DNA of 64,000 bases from Ascidia mentula (Eukaryota > Chordata > Ascidiacea > Phlebobranchia > Ascidiidae): contig OX387199.1 in assembly GCA_947561715.1 (NCBI GenBank), positions 21,209,001 to 21,273,000 on the forward strand, read 5' to 3'. Below are positions 22,758 to 35,207 of the stretch, piece by piece (positions within the stretch are counted from its first letter, which is position 1; each line of letters begins with the position of its first letter). A model generated the notes under the pieces. That model made no database searches. It was given only the letters and a program-made list of their open reading frames with translations, and was not told where the DNA came from. The position numbers and the translations under genes were made by a program.

Positions 22758-25700
22758 ATGGCTTCTGTTGGTTGTGGTAAGTAGTTTATTTCTTATTTTG
22801 GTGTTGTCTAAAAAAAATGTATAAACGCAACTACAATCAAACAAACATTTTTCAAGAACCCAATTGCAAGCCCAGGTCACATACAACACCACATAGAGCT
22901 GTACAAATAGTCTGGTCAGTTCCACAACACGAACACGACAACATTTATAAAATTTAGATTTACGGTTATTTCAGAAAATGTTTTTATTTCAAGAGTGCAG
23001 TAGTACTGGACAACAGCACAAAGCTATACAAATAGTCCGACCAGTTCCCCAACAGGACAACATTTATGAAATCGATGCTGATGAACTTGAACGAATATTT
23101 GGACATCCAGATGTGACCGACACACCGGTTGCAATCTATTCAATGGCTGGAGATTTCAGGCAAGGAAAATCCTTCATGTTGAATTTCTTCCTGCAATATC
23201 TGTGGGCCAAGAAGAATAATACGGTAAGTCAATCAAAAATTTAATTTGATCTATTTTTTAATATTGTTACCAACAGTCAGATTCGTGGCTTGATTCTAAA
23301 GAAGATGATTTGGTTGAAGGCTTTTCATGGCGAGGTGGTCGCAAGGCCCACACACAAGGAATATGGATTTGGGATGAACCATTTTTTATAAATACATCAA
23401 GCTCAAAAGTAAATAGAAAGTAACGTTTTAATACGTGTACTTTTGCAACAGTATAAACATGCTCTTTTGCACCTCAAACACATATATTTCTATAGGTTGC
23501 TTTATTTCTTATGGATTCTCATGGATCTTTTGATCATCAAGACTCAGTGAAAGGTTGTTCCTTTATATTTGCACTCAGCACTCTGATAAGCTCGTTTCAA
23601 ATCTATAATGTGTCCAAACAAATACAAGGGGACAATTTACAACATCTTCAGGTTTGTGACCAATGACTTTACACCAGGTCACTTTGACTTTTTAGTGCAC
23701 AGTTGCCAATGAAACTAGGGTTTAAATTTGTTTGTTTGCACTGGTACACTTTCAACTATCTGGACAACTAAACAGTGTAGTGTTGTAATATTGGAATATA
23801 GACATGCTAATGTCCGAGATTCATTGGTTACATGGTTTGAGTAATTTTATCATAAAATTCCAATAATGTATTGTCCAAACTATGATTTCTATATTAATAA
23901 TTTGCACAACCATTTATGCACTGTAGACTAATTGTTTATTTTTTGATAAACTTGTGCACTGCACCCAAAGTAATGTGCGACACTTAATGCATTTATTGCA
24001 GCCTGATAAATAATAGTATCAGTTAAAATAATAATAAAATCACATGTTGTCAACCATCTTCAAGCCTTTTTAGAATATGCTAAACCAAATTTTCCCACCA
24101 ACTGTATATTGTGCCCCATACTGCCAGCCTTTTCACAAATGATCTCTGGATTGAGAAACACTGACAGTCAAAAGCGGAAACCTTTTTTTGAGATTTGAAT
24201 AATATTTTGTAACACATGAAACTATGTTGAAGATTATGCATCAGAATCTGTCAAAATACATCTAGATATCTCAAAGACCAATATGAAAAAAACACACTAA
24301 AAATTGTCAAAACTGACTCAAATTCTCCCTAGCAAAAGCACATACATACATGCTCACCTAATTGAAAAATTGACACTTGCATCACTGATTGCTTTGTTAT
24401 GTCATCATTATATTGTGACAAAGGGCACAATACAAGGTGGGCATTTTCCTTTGGCAAAACGTATTTCAATAGAAACACAGAGATGGATTGTTAACTTTAA
24501 ATATGAGTAATAGGCAATGCACAACATGTTCATAAAGTGTATTAAATACTGATTACTTGTTTTCTTTGCAAAAAAAGGCTTTACTTTATGGGTTATGAAC
24601 CACTATTTTAACAGTTATTTACACAACACACAACACATGCTCGTCGGATGAGTCAAATTGTGCAAATGTTCCCACTACCACTACTGATTTTGAAAGGAAC
24701 TGCCATGGAAAAGTCGAAAGACAACAAAACTTTTTTTCAGGTTTTTAAATTATCTTTCGTACCATTCTGCATGAAAAAATGTAAAAATTAGCAAATATTT
24801 ACCTTACTACATTAGTTTCTTCCTACAAATTATACTTTATTTCAAGCACTTGATGTTTCTTGTTCATGACTGGGATGACAAAAAATACAAATTTGATTTT
24901 GATGGTGGTGAAGAATATCTTCATGGAGTCTTAAAAAATGTTTCACAAAATTCAGAAGTTGAATCAGTTCAGAAGGGCTTACGTGATGCTTTTGAAAACA
25001 TCTCTTGTTGTTTGATGCCACATCCAGGATTTAAAGTTACTGAAAGAAATGAAAAGCAAGGAAGTCAACTTCAGTTAAAAGGTAACGTTTGCAAGTTTAG
25101 AAAAAAAAATAAATTTATAACATATTACCAATAAGTATCTCATGCTTTTTAAACCATTGTTTTCTTCAAATGATGCAGATGTTAGAAATAAATTTATTGA
25201 CACCGTTGACATACTCGTCAAAAGAATATTTTCAAGACAAGTTGTGATAAAGAAAATCAACGGCAATCCAGTTACAGGAACTGATCTCGTTAACTTAAGC
25301 TTGTGTTACTTCAATGCACTGAACAATGGAAAAATGCCTGATTTTAAAGCGGTAGCGCAGGTAAAGGCTTTTATTGCACAAACCAACATATTGTCTGTTA
25401 TTGCTCTCCGGTCACATAAGATTGATTAAAAAAATGTCTTGCCAATTTGTCTTTAGGTACAAGCAGAAAAAAGAGCTTTAGAAGCCATTCAAAAATGCAT
25501 GTATATGTATAAACAACAGATGAACGGGGTAATTGCAAATTGAAGTTATCTAATTTCATAAAAGCGTTTGTTACTCCCCTGTATTTTTCTTGCAGTTTTG
25601 TGATGACCGATGTCATAGCCAAATTTCCTTAGAAGAAAAACATAAAAGCTTAAAAAAACAAGGTTTGGAAAACTTCAATAGCAAACCAAATTTTGGAGGT

Positions 25701-28700
25701 GCTGAGTTTCTTGCCAAGTACTGGAAACATTTGAATGAAATCATGGACTTGGAATTTGTCGAGTTCAAACAAATTAACAAAGTTAATAAGGTGTGTAGAA
25801 CGCATGTAACTATTTATTGTGGCATGGACAATAATATATGTACTGAATTGAAGACCTTACATATAATAACCTAGCAGACTACTGTATTTTTATTGTATTA
25901 AACCTTACTACCATTCAATATATTAATATGCAAACTTGGTTTAAAGCAACATTGGAAAATGACTGTTAACGAAGCTGTGAGGGAAGCCACAGAAAAGTAC
26001 AAAGGGGAAATGCAGAAAGTAACATTTCTTAGCTTATCTTTATTTGTTTAAACAGAGTTACAACAGTAATTCCAAATACGTTTATTGCTTCATTCTAAAC
26101 CACTTTATGTGAGTGTGATTTTGTTGAATTGAATGCAATGGATACAAAAAGATTTATAGATTAAAGTAATGGACAAACTTTGTTCTTGTTTTTAAAATAG
26201 ATAGCATTTATTTAAATTTAGTGGATTTATATTCAGATGGTCAATGAACAATGTGCAGAAGAGACTCAATTTGAAGAAATTGAGAAACGATGTCAACAAA
26301 AAACATTTCAATTTTACAAGTATTTGACAAAAGATTTCCCTTACAGACTTGATGTTAAACCTGACAGAAAATTAGAAGATTTGTTAAATGAGCTGCGTCA
26401 ACACTTTAGGAATGAAAACATGAAAAATATTGTAAGTATTATTAATGCACAGATGACCCTTTTTACTACAAACTGTCTGTAAATAATATCTCATCACATG
26501 TCATCATAATGCTAACATTGATGATAAACAATATCAAAAACTTTAGTTTTAACAAGTCCTAACATTAAAATGTGTTTACCTGCAGTAGAAAAAAAATTAC
26601 ATGGGCTCAATTGCACTGGGATCCTACTATGACAAAAATTGCTATTTACAATTTAAGCTTAATGTTTTGTAATTAAAAATTCAATGCATGTTGCTTAATA
26701 ATATTAAACAAGTGTATTGCATCAGACATGTCCAATTTAGGTCTGACAATTTTGAAACATGAAACAAAAATGTTAGAAAACACTCACCTACTTTCTTCAA
26801 ATCAGATCACATTCTCCCCAGTAAAATTTTTAAAAATTCTAAACCCAGTCACATCAACAAACCTAAATGACTAAAATCAATTACCAATCTAGATGCAAGC
26901 AGAAAACACAGCTCTAGAAGCCACAGAAGAAAGCATAAATATTTACAAGAAACGAATGGACAAGGTAAGTCATAAGTAATTCTTTCAATCATCAAAGATC
27001 TTATTCTAAACTTACTGCAGTTTTGCAAAGAACAATGTCACAGCCAACCCTCCATCAAAGGGGAACATTACACTTTGAAAGTAGAAGCTCGACGGAACTT
27101 CGATAGCAAACTAAATTTTGGCAATGGTGACTTGGTTGCAAAGTACTTAAAACTCTTGACTGACAACCTGGACAAGGAGTTTCTTGTGTATGAACAAAAG
27201 AATGAAGAATATTTGGTGAGTAAATTTTCATTTAAAATAATATATTAATGGAATGAGACATGAAGTAGTGCGATATAGCAACATATGCATGTCAGTTTGT
27301 TCTTTGAAAAATTTAGATTTTTTTGTAAGAGTTTAAAAGTGAAACTTATTTTAAGCAACATTGGAGAAACATTTTGTGTGAAGCTGAAGGAGATACCAAA
27401 AAACACTACAACCAGGAAATGCATAAAGTAAGGTTTTTTGCCATCAGAAACTATTTATTGTCATATATGAATTTTTTCAGGCACTCAATGAACAATATTT
27501 GGATGAAACTCAGTTTGGATTAATTGAGAGGCGGTGCCAAGAAAGGGCAGTGGAATTTTACGATGAAATAACAAAAAAATTCCCGTCTGGATTAGATCTT
27601 AAACCTGACTGTAAAATTAGGGATTTGTTGACTGAGCTTGGTCTTAAGTTTTTGAAAGTTAACACAGGAAGTCTTGTAAGTAATTGCCCACTTGAGACTT
27701 GTTAAAGTTGTTAATTAACAGTGAAAAGTTGTCAAAACGCTAGCAGGTAGTCATGAATGTTGGTATTCTGACAACATTATAAAAGCGCAGTATAGATTTT
27801 TGTATGTTCGGGAACTTAATGAAAACTCAACCCAAACCAAGAAAGTGTGAAATTTCCGTCACTAATTAAAGTCCTAATTTACAATTTGTGGTACAAGAAC
27901 ATTGGTCGGTGTTGTGGCCTATGGCCCATTATTAACTGCACTTGGTTTTATGAATTTATATGTTATGTATTTAACCTAAATGTTAAATCTTGAATTTAAG
28001 AAAAAAATTAAATGACTGGCTTTTCAAAAAATGACTTTTAAAAGTTAGAAAATTTACAAAACAGTTATTTTCACAGAAACAAAGAGAATATAAAATAATG
28101 CGGACGATGTCATCAGTGGTTGGTGTGGAAGGTGGCAAACTTGAAGTGATGGGTTGTGTTGTTGATATTCCTCCTAATGCACTTGATACAGAGGAAAAAA
28201 TTTGTCTACGTTGCTACTATGGAAATACGAAGCAAAGTGTATGTGTCAATGTCTTATTTATTTTCATTGGATATTATTTTATTTAACAAGCTCCTATTAG
28301 TTTTTTTTTCTCTTGTATAAGCAATTAATACTTGTTTAGATCAATACTAGAAAATTATCAAAAAATTGACTACAATTGAAAAGTAGATATGAATGATCAT
28401 CATTTACTTTATTTCTCAGAAGGAAATTACGCCATTATTGTATTGTGGACCAAGTCGGTTAAAGTTCACCAGAGATGTCACCATCACTTTACCAACATGC
28501 TTTTTGTGTGAGGATCCTCCCCAACCAGTTGAGGTAAGAGCAATTGTTACTTGTTATGGCAAAAACAAGTGTGTAGATTCAGATTTGAATAGTTACTGAC
28601 CTAATAAATTGTAAACTGTTTCTGTATAACATATGCTGTAAATAATGTTGCCATTATACTCAATGTAAAGGTTGAAACAAGCCACGATGGAAAAACATGG

Positions 28701-30299
28701 AAAGATTACAAAAGTTTAACCTATAGTGATGAAGGAGAGTTTAAATTTGAAATCCTCCATTTTTCTTGGTGAGTGTAACATCACATAAAGTTAAAGACAT
28801 TTTTTTAATTTGTGTGGTACTTTAGGTTTCGTGTGGTCAGCAAGAAACTATCAAATTTGTCAAAGGAGAAAATGGTATTGGTTGGATTTTCAGAAAAGGA
28901 AAATTGTGACTTGGTGAAAATATCATGGGACTTTCTCATTTGTGACAGACTGAAATTTAACCTCATTTCAAATCCCACTTTGAAATTTTTGTTTGGTTTT
29001 CCATTGAGGTAATAAATCACATCATGGTTTTTAATTTTTTTGTTTTGCAAAGCGTTAAGGTCTTGATCTCCTATTGCTTGTCCGGTATTCTTTAAAAAAA
29101 GGCATTTTATATTTGAAGCTTTAAATTAGTGTCAACAAAGTTAACAAATCTACTGTAATTATTTGAAACTTCAATTTAAAAGGCAACTTATTTACTAAAA
29201 GATTAACTATTTTAAACCTTACACAATATTCACAGCATTTTAATCTAATACAATTTTAAGCATTAAGCAATATTTTTAAAACATTACCGATTTCAGTAAA
29301 TAGTCCGAATTTGACATAGCTATTGTAAAATTTCATTAAATTCCTGTACATGCTTCTATTAATTTGATCACTAGAACGAATGAAAATGAAGCAACTCTAA
29401 CACTTGAAAGTGAAAGTGGTCGGGTTACCTTTAATCAGAATGACATCAAGTTAAAGAAAATTTTCCTGAACAATTTGGAAAAACTCAATGTTGTTTTCAA
29501 TTTTGCTCCATATACTGGTGATGAAATAGTTGACCTTAAACTGGATTTGAATGGAAAGTTTCACAAAACAAACTTTAAAGTAAAAGTTGAAATACCAGAC
29601 AAACAACAAGAAGTAAGTGGGAAATAATCTCTGTAGCACTCCATAGAAATATGTTTCTATATATATGTGTACATTTGTATCCAGGAAGAGAAAAAACAGC
29701 AATCTGATTCAAAAAATGCCAAGTCACAACCACCTACATATCAAGCAAGTATGATAAAGCATATAGGTTTATGGGTGCATTTCCTTTAATCAAATGTAAT
29801 TCACAGCTACGACGTTCTCTGACAGCATACTTGTCAACCCCCAAATCTATATAGCAGGAGGCTCAACTAACAAAACAAATAATCAACAACTGACGTCTAC
29901 TTCATCAACAGGTTGGTTTGCTGCACGCTAAACAACATGATCTTTATAAAGTATTTAGTGGGAGTTTTAGAATAGTGTGGGACGGTCTGAGCTTCTTCAG
30001 AGCAGGCTTTTATGAACTTGTCTTTAAGGCTGAAAATTTTTTAACTGCTTACGCGTAGAGAACATAGTTTTACAAAAACAATTTCATTTTGTTGTAGACC
30101 ACAAAAAAATAAACAATAAACATGCAAAATAAAAATGTTATGGGAATCGATAAAACTATAAGCATTTTTAGGCACCCAAAACATGAATAAAATTGGCAAT
30201 TTGCGCCAGTCACCAGCTAATCATTGCCATGCTGAATGGTTTGTAACCAACAAGTGCTACTGTATATGTTGGTACTTGCCTATTTGTTACTACCAATAA
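22758..30299 (+). CDS. Gene A: atlastin-like GTPase with four helical repeats and a C-terminal ZU5 domain
   Basis: Hand-built exons: 22758-22776, 22994-23223, 23277-23408, 23496-23651, 24615-24740, 24847-25081, 25179-25360, 25457-25528, 25596-25790, 25947-26018, 26237-26431, 26893-26964, 27021-27215, 27356-27427, 27481-27675, 28077-28238, 28420-28533, 28671-28768, 28826-29008, 29375-29612, 29685-29748, 29807-29911, 30172-30299. All phases agree and the sum is 3240 nt (1079 residues). G1 is GDFRQGKS, G3 is MDSHGSFDH, and the atlastin/GBP RD site reads FLVHDW (Arg replaced by His). Four 89-residue repeats replace the single three-helix bundle of atlastins. A ZU5 domain follows, then an acidic tail and a Cys-rich end. 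The first exon was chosen because gene B has the same 19-nt first exon and phase. The membrane-remodelling or immune role is inference. Confidence 0.85.
22875..22957 (+). pseudogene. Decayed copy of gene A exon 2 start inside intron 1
   Basis: This stretch closely matches 23013-23074 (shared landmarks: GCTGTACAAATAGTC, TCAGTTCC, CGACAACATTTAT) but contains stop codons and deletions and has no donor. It is a small local tandem duplication. Confidence 0.6.
22994..25360 (+). other. GTPase domain of gene A (dynamin-superfamily, atlastin/GBP type)
   Basis: Exons 2-7. The P-loop exon reads [20 protein letters not shown]. The switch II exon reads [20 protein letters not shown]. The exon beginning HLMFLVHDW aligns with the PFQSLIFLVRDW region of atlastins. 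The exon ending KAVAQ corresponds to the linker into the three-helix bundle, where a [13 protein letters not shown] stretch fits the family. Exon sizes and phases match gene B almost exactly. Confidence 0.85.
25457..27675 (+). repeat. Four exon-pair repeats (72 nt + 195 nt) in gene A
   Basis: Each repeat is a 72-nt exon followed by a 195-nt exon, all phase 0: 25457/25596, 25947/26237, 26893/27021 and 27356/27481. Pairs 1 and 3 share VQAE/MQAE and FC..xCHSQ starts. Pairs 2 and 4 share QHW and NEQ...EIEKRCQ-like starts. So a two-pair block was duplicated. Each 89-residue unit resembles the helical middle domain of atlastins. The periodic exon lengths are directly visible. Confidence 0.85.
28077..29612 (+). 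other. ZU5 domain with HFS motif and following UPA-like region in gene A
   Basis: Exons 28077-28238, 28420-28533 and 28671-28768 give [18 protein letters not shown], then [20 protein letters not shown], then ILHFSW. This is the ZU5 pattern of UNC5, ankyrins, PIDD and the NLRP1/CARD8 FIIND. HFS is coded at 28758-28766. In PIDD and FIIND proteins, self-cleavage occurs between F and S of such a motif. The Trp codon following is split by an intron. The next two exons (to 29612) are beta-rich, in the position of a UPA domain, though that identity is unproven. Confidence 0.8.
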
Positions 30300-31423
30300 A
30301 TAAGTACTCTGCATTTAATGCCAAAACTTTGTTAGATTTTGGAGGACATTGTGTGGTTTCATAATTTCTATGAACTTGTTTTTTTAGCCTAGCTTATCCC
30401 TTATATATGCCTATAATCCATATTTGATGAAAAAGGCATGTTTAAAGAAAAAACTAAGTGCACAAGTCAATAATAGGCATCTTCCTAAAAAGTACTGAAT
30501 GATTACCCCAGTTAAATGTGTGATATAAATACCGGCACATACAGATTTTTTTACAACGTACTTTATTTTTTTACAGAACAAAAGTAGGTGTCAATTGAGG
30601 GCAATGGCTAAAGAAGGCGATTTTAACCAAAACGTCTTTCTGCCCAAAGTGAACCCTCAGTAACAGAAAAACACATTTGAAGTGCATTGTTAAACGATTT
30701 TGGACATCATTCCCCATTCTATTGCAATCACTGTGGCGTTTTCCACCTCTTATACTTTTTATATCACAAGAATGGAAACGTTTATTTTCAGGTTGAAATC
30801 TGTCAGATTTTTTTATATTTTGCATATATTTGCACTTTTTTATGTGTTTACTTGATATTTCACTTTATATAGTTTTATGCAACTTTGGAACTTGGCTGCC
30901 TTAAAATTGCCGCTTAGCAGTTGAACTGTGCAATGTATACAAAAGTTGTCTGTTTGTTTATTATGCAGATTGTTTACTTATTGAAATTGCCTTTGTGATC
31001 TTGTCATGCCCATCGTGACTTTAAACCAGTAATGCATAGGGGTAAATTTTTTGGTAGATGCTCCCAGGGGGTAGCTAAACCATTTTTCTAGTGACTAATT
31101 TTGATCAAAATTTGTTCATCTGGGATGGATCTTTCGTAAAAGCACGAAAGAGCCATTCATTTTTCCACAAATACAACCTGAATTTTGTGCTCCATTTTCA
31201 CCATAATTTTCAGCAGCACCCACCAGCAAGTAACTACCTGATTGAAATAGCCCGAAACCCCCCTAAAACTGTCCCAAACACCCTAAAATTCGCCATGACA
31301 ACAGCACACGCATGTGCGCTTATTTAACCGTAAATTCGACCCCTATGCATCACTGGTTTGCTTTGTGACGCACCCTTTTCATTGTGGCAGAGGTCTGCAC
31401 GGTGGGTACCAATATGCGTTCAA

Positions 31424-31458
31424 TAGATTTCGCGAGTACCTCTTGCTTCATCAGGTGT
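31424..31458 (-). ncRNA. Decayed PLE-type hammerhead motif
   Basis: Minus strand: CTGATGA (31448-31454), an imperfect stem II (GCAAG/CTCGC, one mismatch) and GAAA (31428-31431). Stem I is not restored on the 3' side. The text around it (GCGAG...TTCATCAGGTG) matches the motif at 10573-10612. Confidence 0.4.
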
Positions 31459-32739
31459 AAATAAACACAATGCGACACAAAAAAACAAGTGCAAGACAAA
31501 AAGGCCACTATCAATTCAGAAGAGAATTCTGAAACTTAACTTGGTAATTCTAAATTCATAATTGGTAAATATGAATTTGTTGCACGCCTGCAGATGGGAA
31601 AGACAATACAGACAGCGAACTTGATTTGTCAATATGCCATATTTCCGTTTATGATTTTAGTTGTAAGGCGAAAGAAGATTAGTTTCAAGTTTCATGTGAG
31701 TTTGACGGAGTGTTTGCAAATTGCAATGCTACGAGCAAATATTGCAGTCGCAGTAAAGATGGTCACTGTTTTTTTGAATATTTTTATTCACCCTGCAGAA
31801 CGTTAATTCATGGTGGAAAACTTACCTCAGTTCATTGAAGGAGACGATTCTGTGACTATGTTTAAAATTGACGTCTTATTCATCAAGCAAAACGTGCGTA
31901 GTGAATATTTGATTTTAAAAGCAAAGGCCCTGTCCCGTAAATTTTTGCCGATTGAGTTTCATAAAAACAGTTGAATCGACACAGTTAATCAATTTTTCTA
32001 ACCTCAGTCTACTGTAGGGCCTATTTTTGCATCGTAGTCTGTAGCGAACACAGTGTAGGCTATATTAATATGAAAATTGTAATATTGGAACTGTTTATAT
32101 TCGTGACCGGTTTCCCACGTACAATAATAATTACAAACCACGACCGCCCTGGCTCTTGTCGCCGCACAACACATGTATATACTAAAAAAGGCCCAAAGCG
32201 TATAACTATATTATGACCGAGAGTTAAAACCAAAGTCATTGTAATCACGCGTTCAACGCATGTCCAAGTTGTGATGTCCAATAAAACGACATGGGAAAAA
32301 AGAAGAACTCATTTCCGGTTTAGGTCAATTCCTGACCGGACAATTTAATAGGAAAAACCTGCCGAGCTGGTGGCAGGTGAAAAAATTGTAGCCGGTAGAA
32401 GCAGCCACATTATAGATGTGTTATAAACCATGTAATTTGGGCAATAAAGTCATGTAGGTAACTTAGGCAACCAAACTAACTATGTAAATCAAGTTAAAAT
32501 AATTACAGACATTTCTTTGGCAAATAATAAATAAAGGTTGATTTAAACACAAGTACTTCTTTCGCAAATGATAAATAAAGCTAAAATAAACATAACTACT
32601 TTTAGTTATTATGAAAACAAAGTCTACCTATACATAAATAACCTATTAGGGCACTTAGTTAATTAAGCTATATAAATAACTGACGTAATCGACCAAATCG
32701 GTCAACTTCAAGTTGCATTCAAGTTGCGCAACAACCGCA

Positions 32740-32900
32740 GACTATATAAGCAGAGAGACTAGCGCCTGCCAAATTAGTGTGTTTTAACTGTTGCTGTGTA
32801 AGGGTCTAGGCTGTTGGTTCTGCTTTAGTACACTGTATAGGAGCCCCAATTGTACTGTACTGTACTTGGATTTATTCGTTGGATTATATCAATAAATGGA
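32740..32900 (+). repeat. Putative LTR or Pol II promoter fragment
   Basis: CTATATAAGCAGAGAG followed about 140 bp later by AATAAA is an LTR-like R/U5 arrangement. No coding sequence of an LTR element follows, and the ends could not be fixed. Confidence 0.25.
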
Positions 32901-33778
32901 TTTATGAACAACTTTGGACTGGCTTGAAGCTTGGTGGATGTATGTGTTTAGTCGGGAGTTAGACTATTTAGAAGACGCACAGACTTGTGTAAAGGAGTTC
33001 TTTAACTCCAACAGTAAACCTTGAGATAGAGAAGGCAAGTTGCCTACGAGGCCGAGTTGCCAACGAGACTCAGTCGGATCCCTTGGGGTGCGAGGCCGAG
33101 ACGCAGTCGTACCCCACGGTCACCCAGCGGGGACATACCCCGACAACTGGTAAACCGACACTCTAAAACAATAAAGGACTATAAAGTGCCGTAACCTGTT
33201 GGTCCGCCCTGACATGCCTAGCGGGCACTTGTGACTTGGGTTCATGCTTTATATGTGCCACATTGGCTTGAATGATTATTCCATTCCATTCCATTTTCTA
33301 CTTGTGGTTTCATTTGGACTGCTGCCGTACGTTTCAGCCATCTTAATACAAGATTGTTTACCTGATTGATGTCGGATTACGGAGTTTACAGAAGAACACG
33401 CATTAAAACGCAACAAGTCTATTGATTTTCTTTGGTAAAAAGTACCCCTGCCATGAGGTCATCTTGACCAAAAAGACGTGCATTGGGCAATACAAATTAA
33501 CTGGAAACGAAGTAAAAATACACAGCTCATACGAAACATACAAAGCCTACATCACCAGGTGATTAACGAAATCGTACAATGATAAGAAGTATTCGTTTGG
33601 TGAGCAGTGGCAAATCGCTATTATACACGTGAAATGACGATATTCATATAAAATGCCACAAGGAAAATCATACACATTACAGTTTTATCTCATGTAATAC
33701 TCTGTACAGTTTTGTACGTTCTGCAAGACAAAGCTGCTCCTGTGTTTGTTTCGTACAAACGAGATTGTTAAAGGATTG

Positions 33779-35030
33779 TTAGCAAACACATTGAAACTGA
33801 TCAATTTCAACGTACAGGTTGTAGTCCATCTGTGAGCGTTGTTCACTCAACTCCCTTAGTTTATCTTTGCAAGCTTTCTCCAATTGAAATTTTTCGATCG
33901 ATGATCGATCGACGCATCTTTCATACAATTCTATTGCTCTGCTCAAACTTTGCTCAGCTTTCTCATAGAAATCATAACAATTGTAATCAGGTTCTCCGAG
34001 TTTCCGATCTTTGACTTTAGGCCTACCTGATCTTACTGAAGTTTGGATCATTTTAGTGTAAACATCTCCTTGTAATTCATGACTCCGAGGGAGTATGGAA
34101 AGATCTTCAACCCTGCGTGTGGCGTTGGTCGCAATTGTCGCCAGCGTCGCTTCTGCTTTGATGAGGTCACCCAACATAAACTCAACGCGGCCAACGCAAT
34201 ATAAACACTCGGTTTCAACAAGTGCTTTAACATCTTCGTTCAATGAACCGATTGTTCGCAATTTACTGGTGGATCTTATCATAAATGGAAGGATTATGGT
34301 TCTGGCCATGTCCTTCGTGGTCTGGTTTTTGGTCAACATATCTACCAACACTACCAACTCATTTAAACACCCCTGAATCCCGCCTACAGCATTCTTTCGA
34401 TCATCTAACTTGTCGAAACTTTGAAGTGCTACCATACAAAAAATGGCCGCATCTGCATATTTTTCGTTTGCTCGTTCCAGCATTGAAAACTCCAACATAT
34501 GCTGACAAGTTTGTTCTGTCACCTGAAACTCCTCCTTCGGTTTTTCGTACTTGTCGTGTTCTTCTTTGGACTTACATATTTCTCTCGCCATGTAAGAGGT
34601 GTATTTTTCCGTTTCCATTTTGTTTCCTCTGTTGAAGCTGTCTTTTGCTAGACCCCGAACCTTCAGAAGTTGCGAAAGCGTGTTGTGCAAGTTTGAATCT
34701 GAAATAACTGCTGTGTTTATCTAATTGTGTAATTAACTAAACGAAAAATTCCATCGAACCTCTTTCTTTAAAGAAGGATTCCAACCTTTTCTTGTAGTTG
34801 CAACTTTTGTAAGCCACACTTGTCTCAGCTGTTTATAAAATAAACTTTAGCGACTACTGAGTTGCGTAAGCCATAGTAAATAATATAAGACAAAAATGTC
34901 AAAGAGGATTCGTATCTTGTATTGTAAAGATTTTTTGTACCTGTGAAGATTGCTTTGTCGTTCATTTTCTTCTGGGCTATGTATTCATAAACCGGTACAC
35001 TGACATTTGGGGTCTTACGTGTTGTTTTCT
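33779..35030 (-). CDS. Partial paralogue of the pseudokinase gene (last three exons only)
   Basis: Exons 35030-34941, 34828-34760 and 34698-33779 match the last three exons of the 5.7-17 kb gene in length (90, 69 and about 900 nt), phase and sequence. Shared blocks include AQKKM, NYKKRL, ARANEKYADAAIF-like helices and GDLIKAEATLATI. Donors and acceptors are intact and the frame is open to the stop at 33779. No kinase, mini-exon or start exon was found before 36 kb. It is therefore either a short protein with an unrecognised first exon or a truncated duplicate. The sequence has no disabling change, so some constraint after duplication is plausible. Confidence 0.7.
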
Positions 35031-35207
35031 CTGCGCAAAACTGGCTTTTATGACAAAATTCCAGTAACAATACGCTTTGAAACTGTGTAGGTTGTTGTAA
35101 TTATATACCATTGAAGGTTGCAGCAGTCAATCAAAACTATGACGTAATAGTATCGTCACAATGTCAAAGAGTTATCCTAAGTTTGTATACAGAGATTTTA
35201 TACCAAG

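Larger units (their letters stand above)
30300..33778. other. Intergenic stretch with repeat fragments, no gene recognised
   Basis: It contains a decayed hammerhead-like motif (31424-31458) and an LTR-like segment with a TATA box (CTATATAAG near 32742) and an AATAAA (near 32890). No ORF or exon could be supported. Confidence 0.45.

Noticed and set aside
22978..22993. ATG at 22978 as the start of gene A
   Set aside because: Comparison with gene B places an acceptor at 22993 and a 19-nt first exon with a GTAAGT donor in both genes.
24816..24846. Longer version of the gene A exon beginning at 24847 (and the same in gene B)
   Set aside because: Upstream acceptors give wrong phase in gene B. Both genes share TTTCAAG followed by CACTTGATG in phase 0.
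31091..31327. 78-codon ORF as a gene
   Set aside because: No start context, homology or splice partner. AT-rich background yields many frames of this size.
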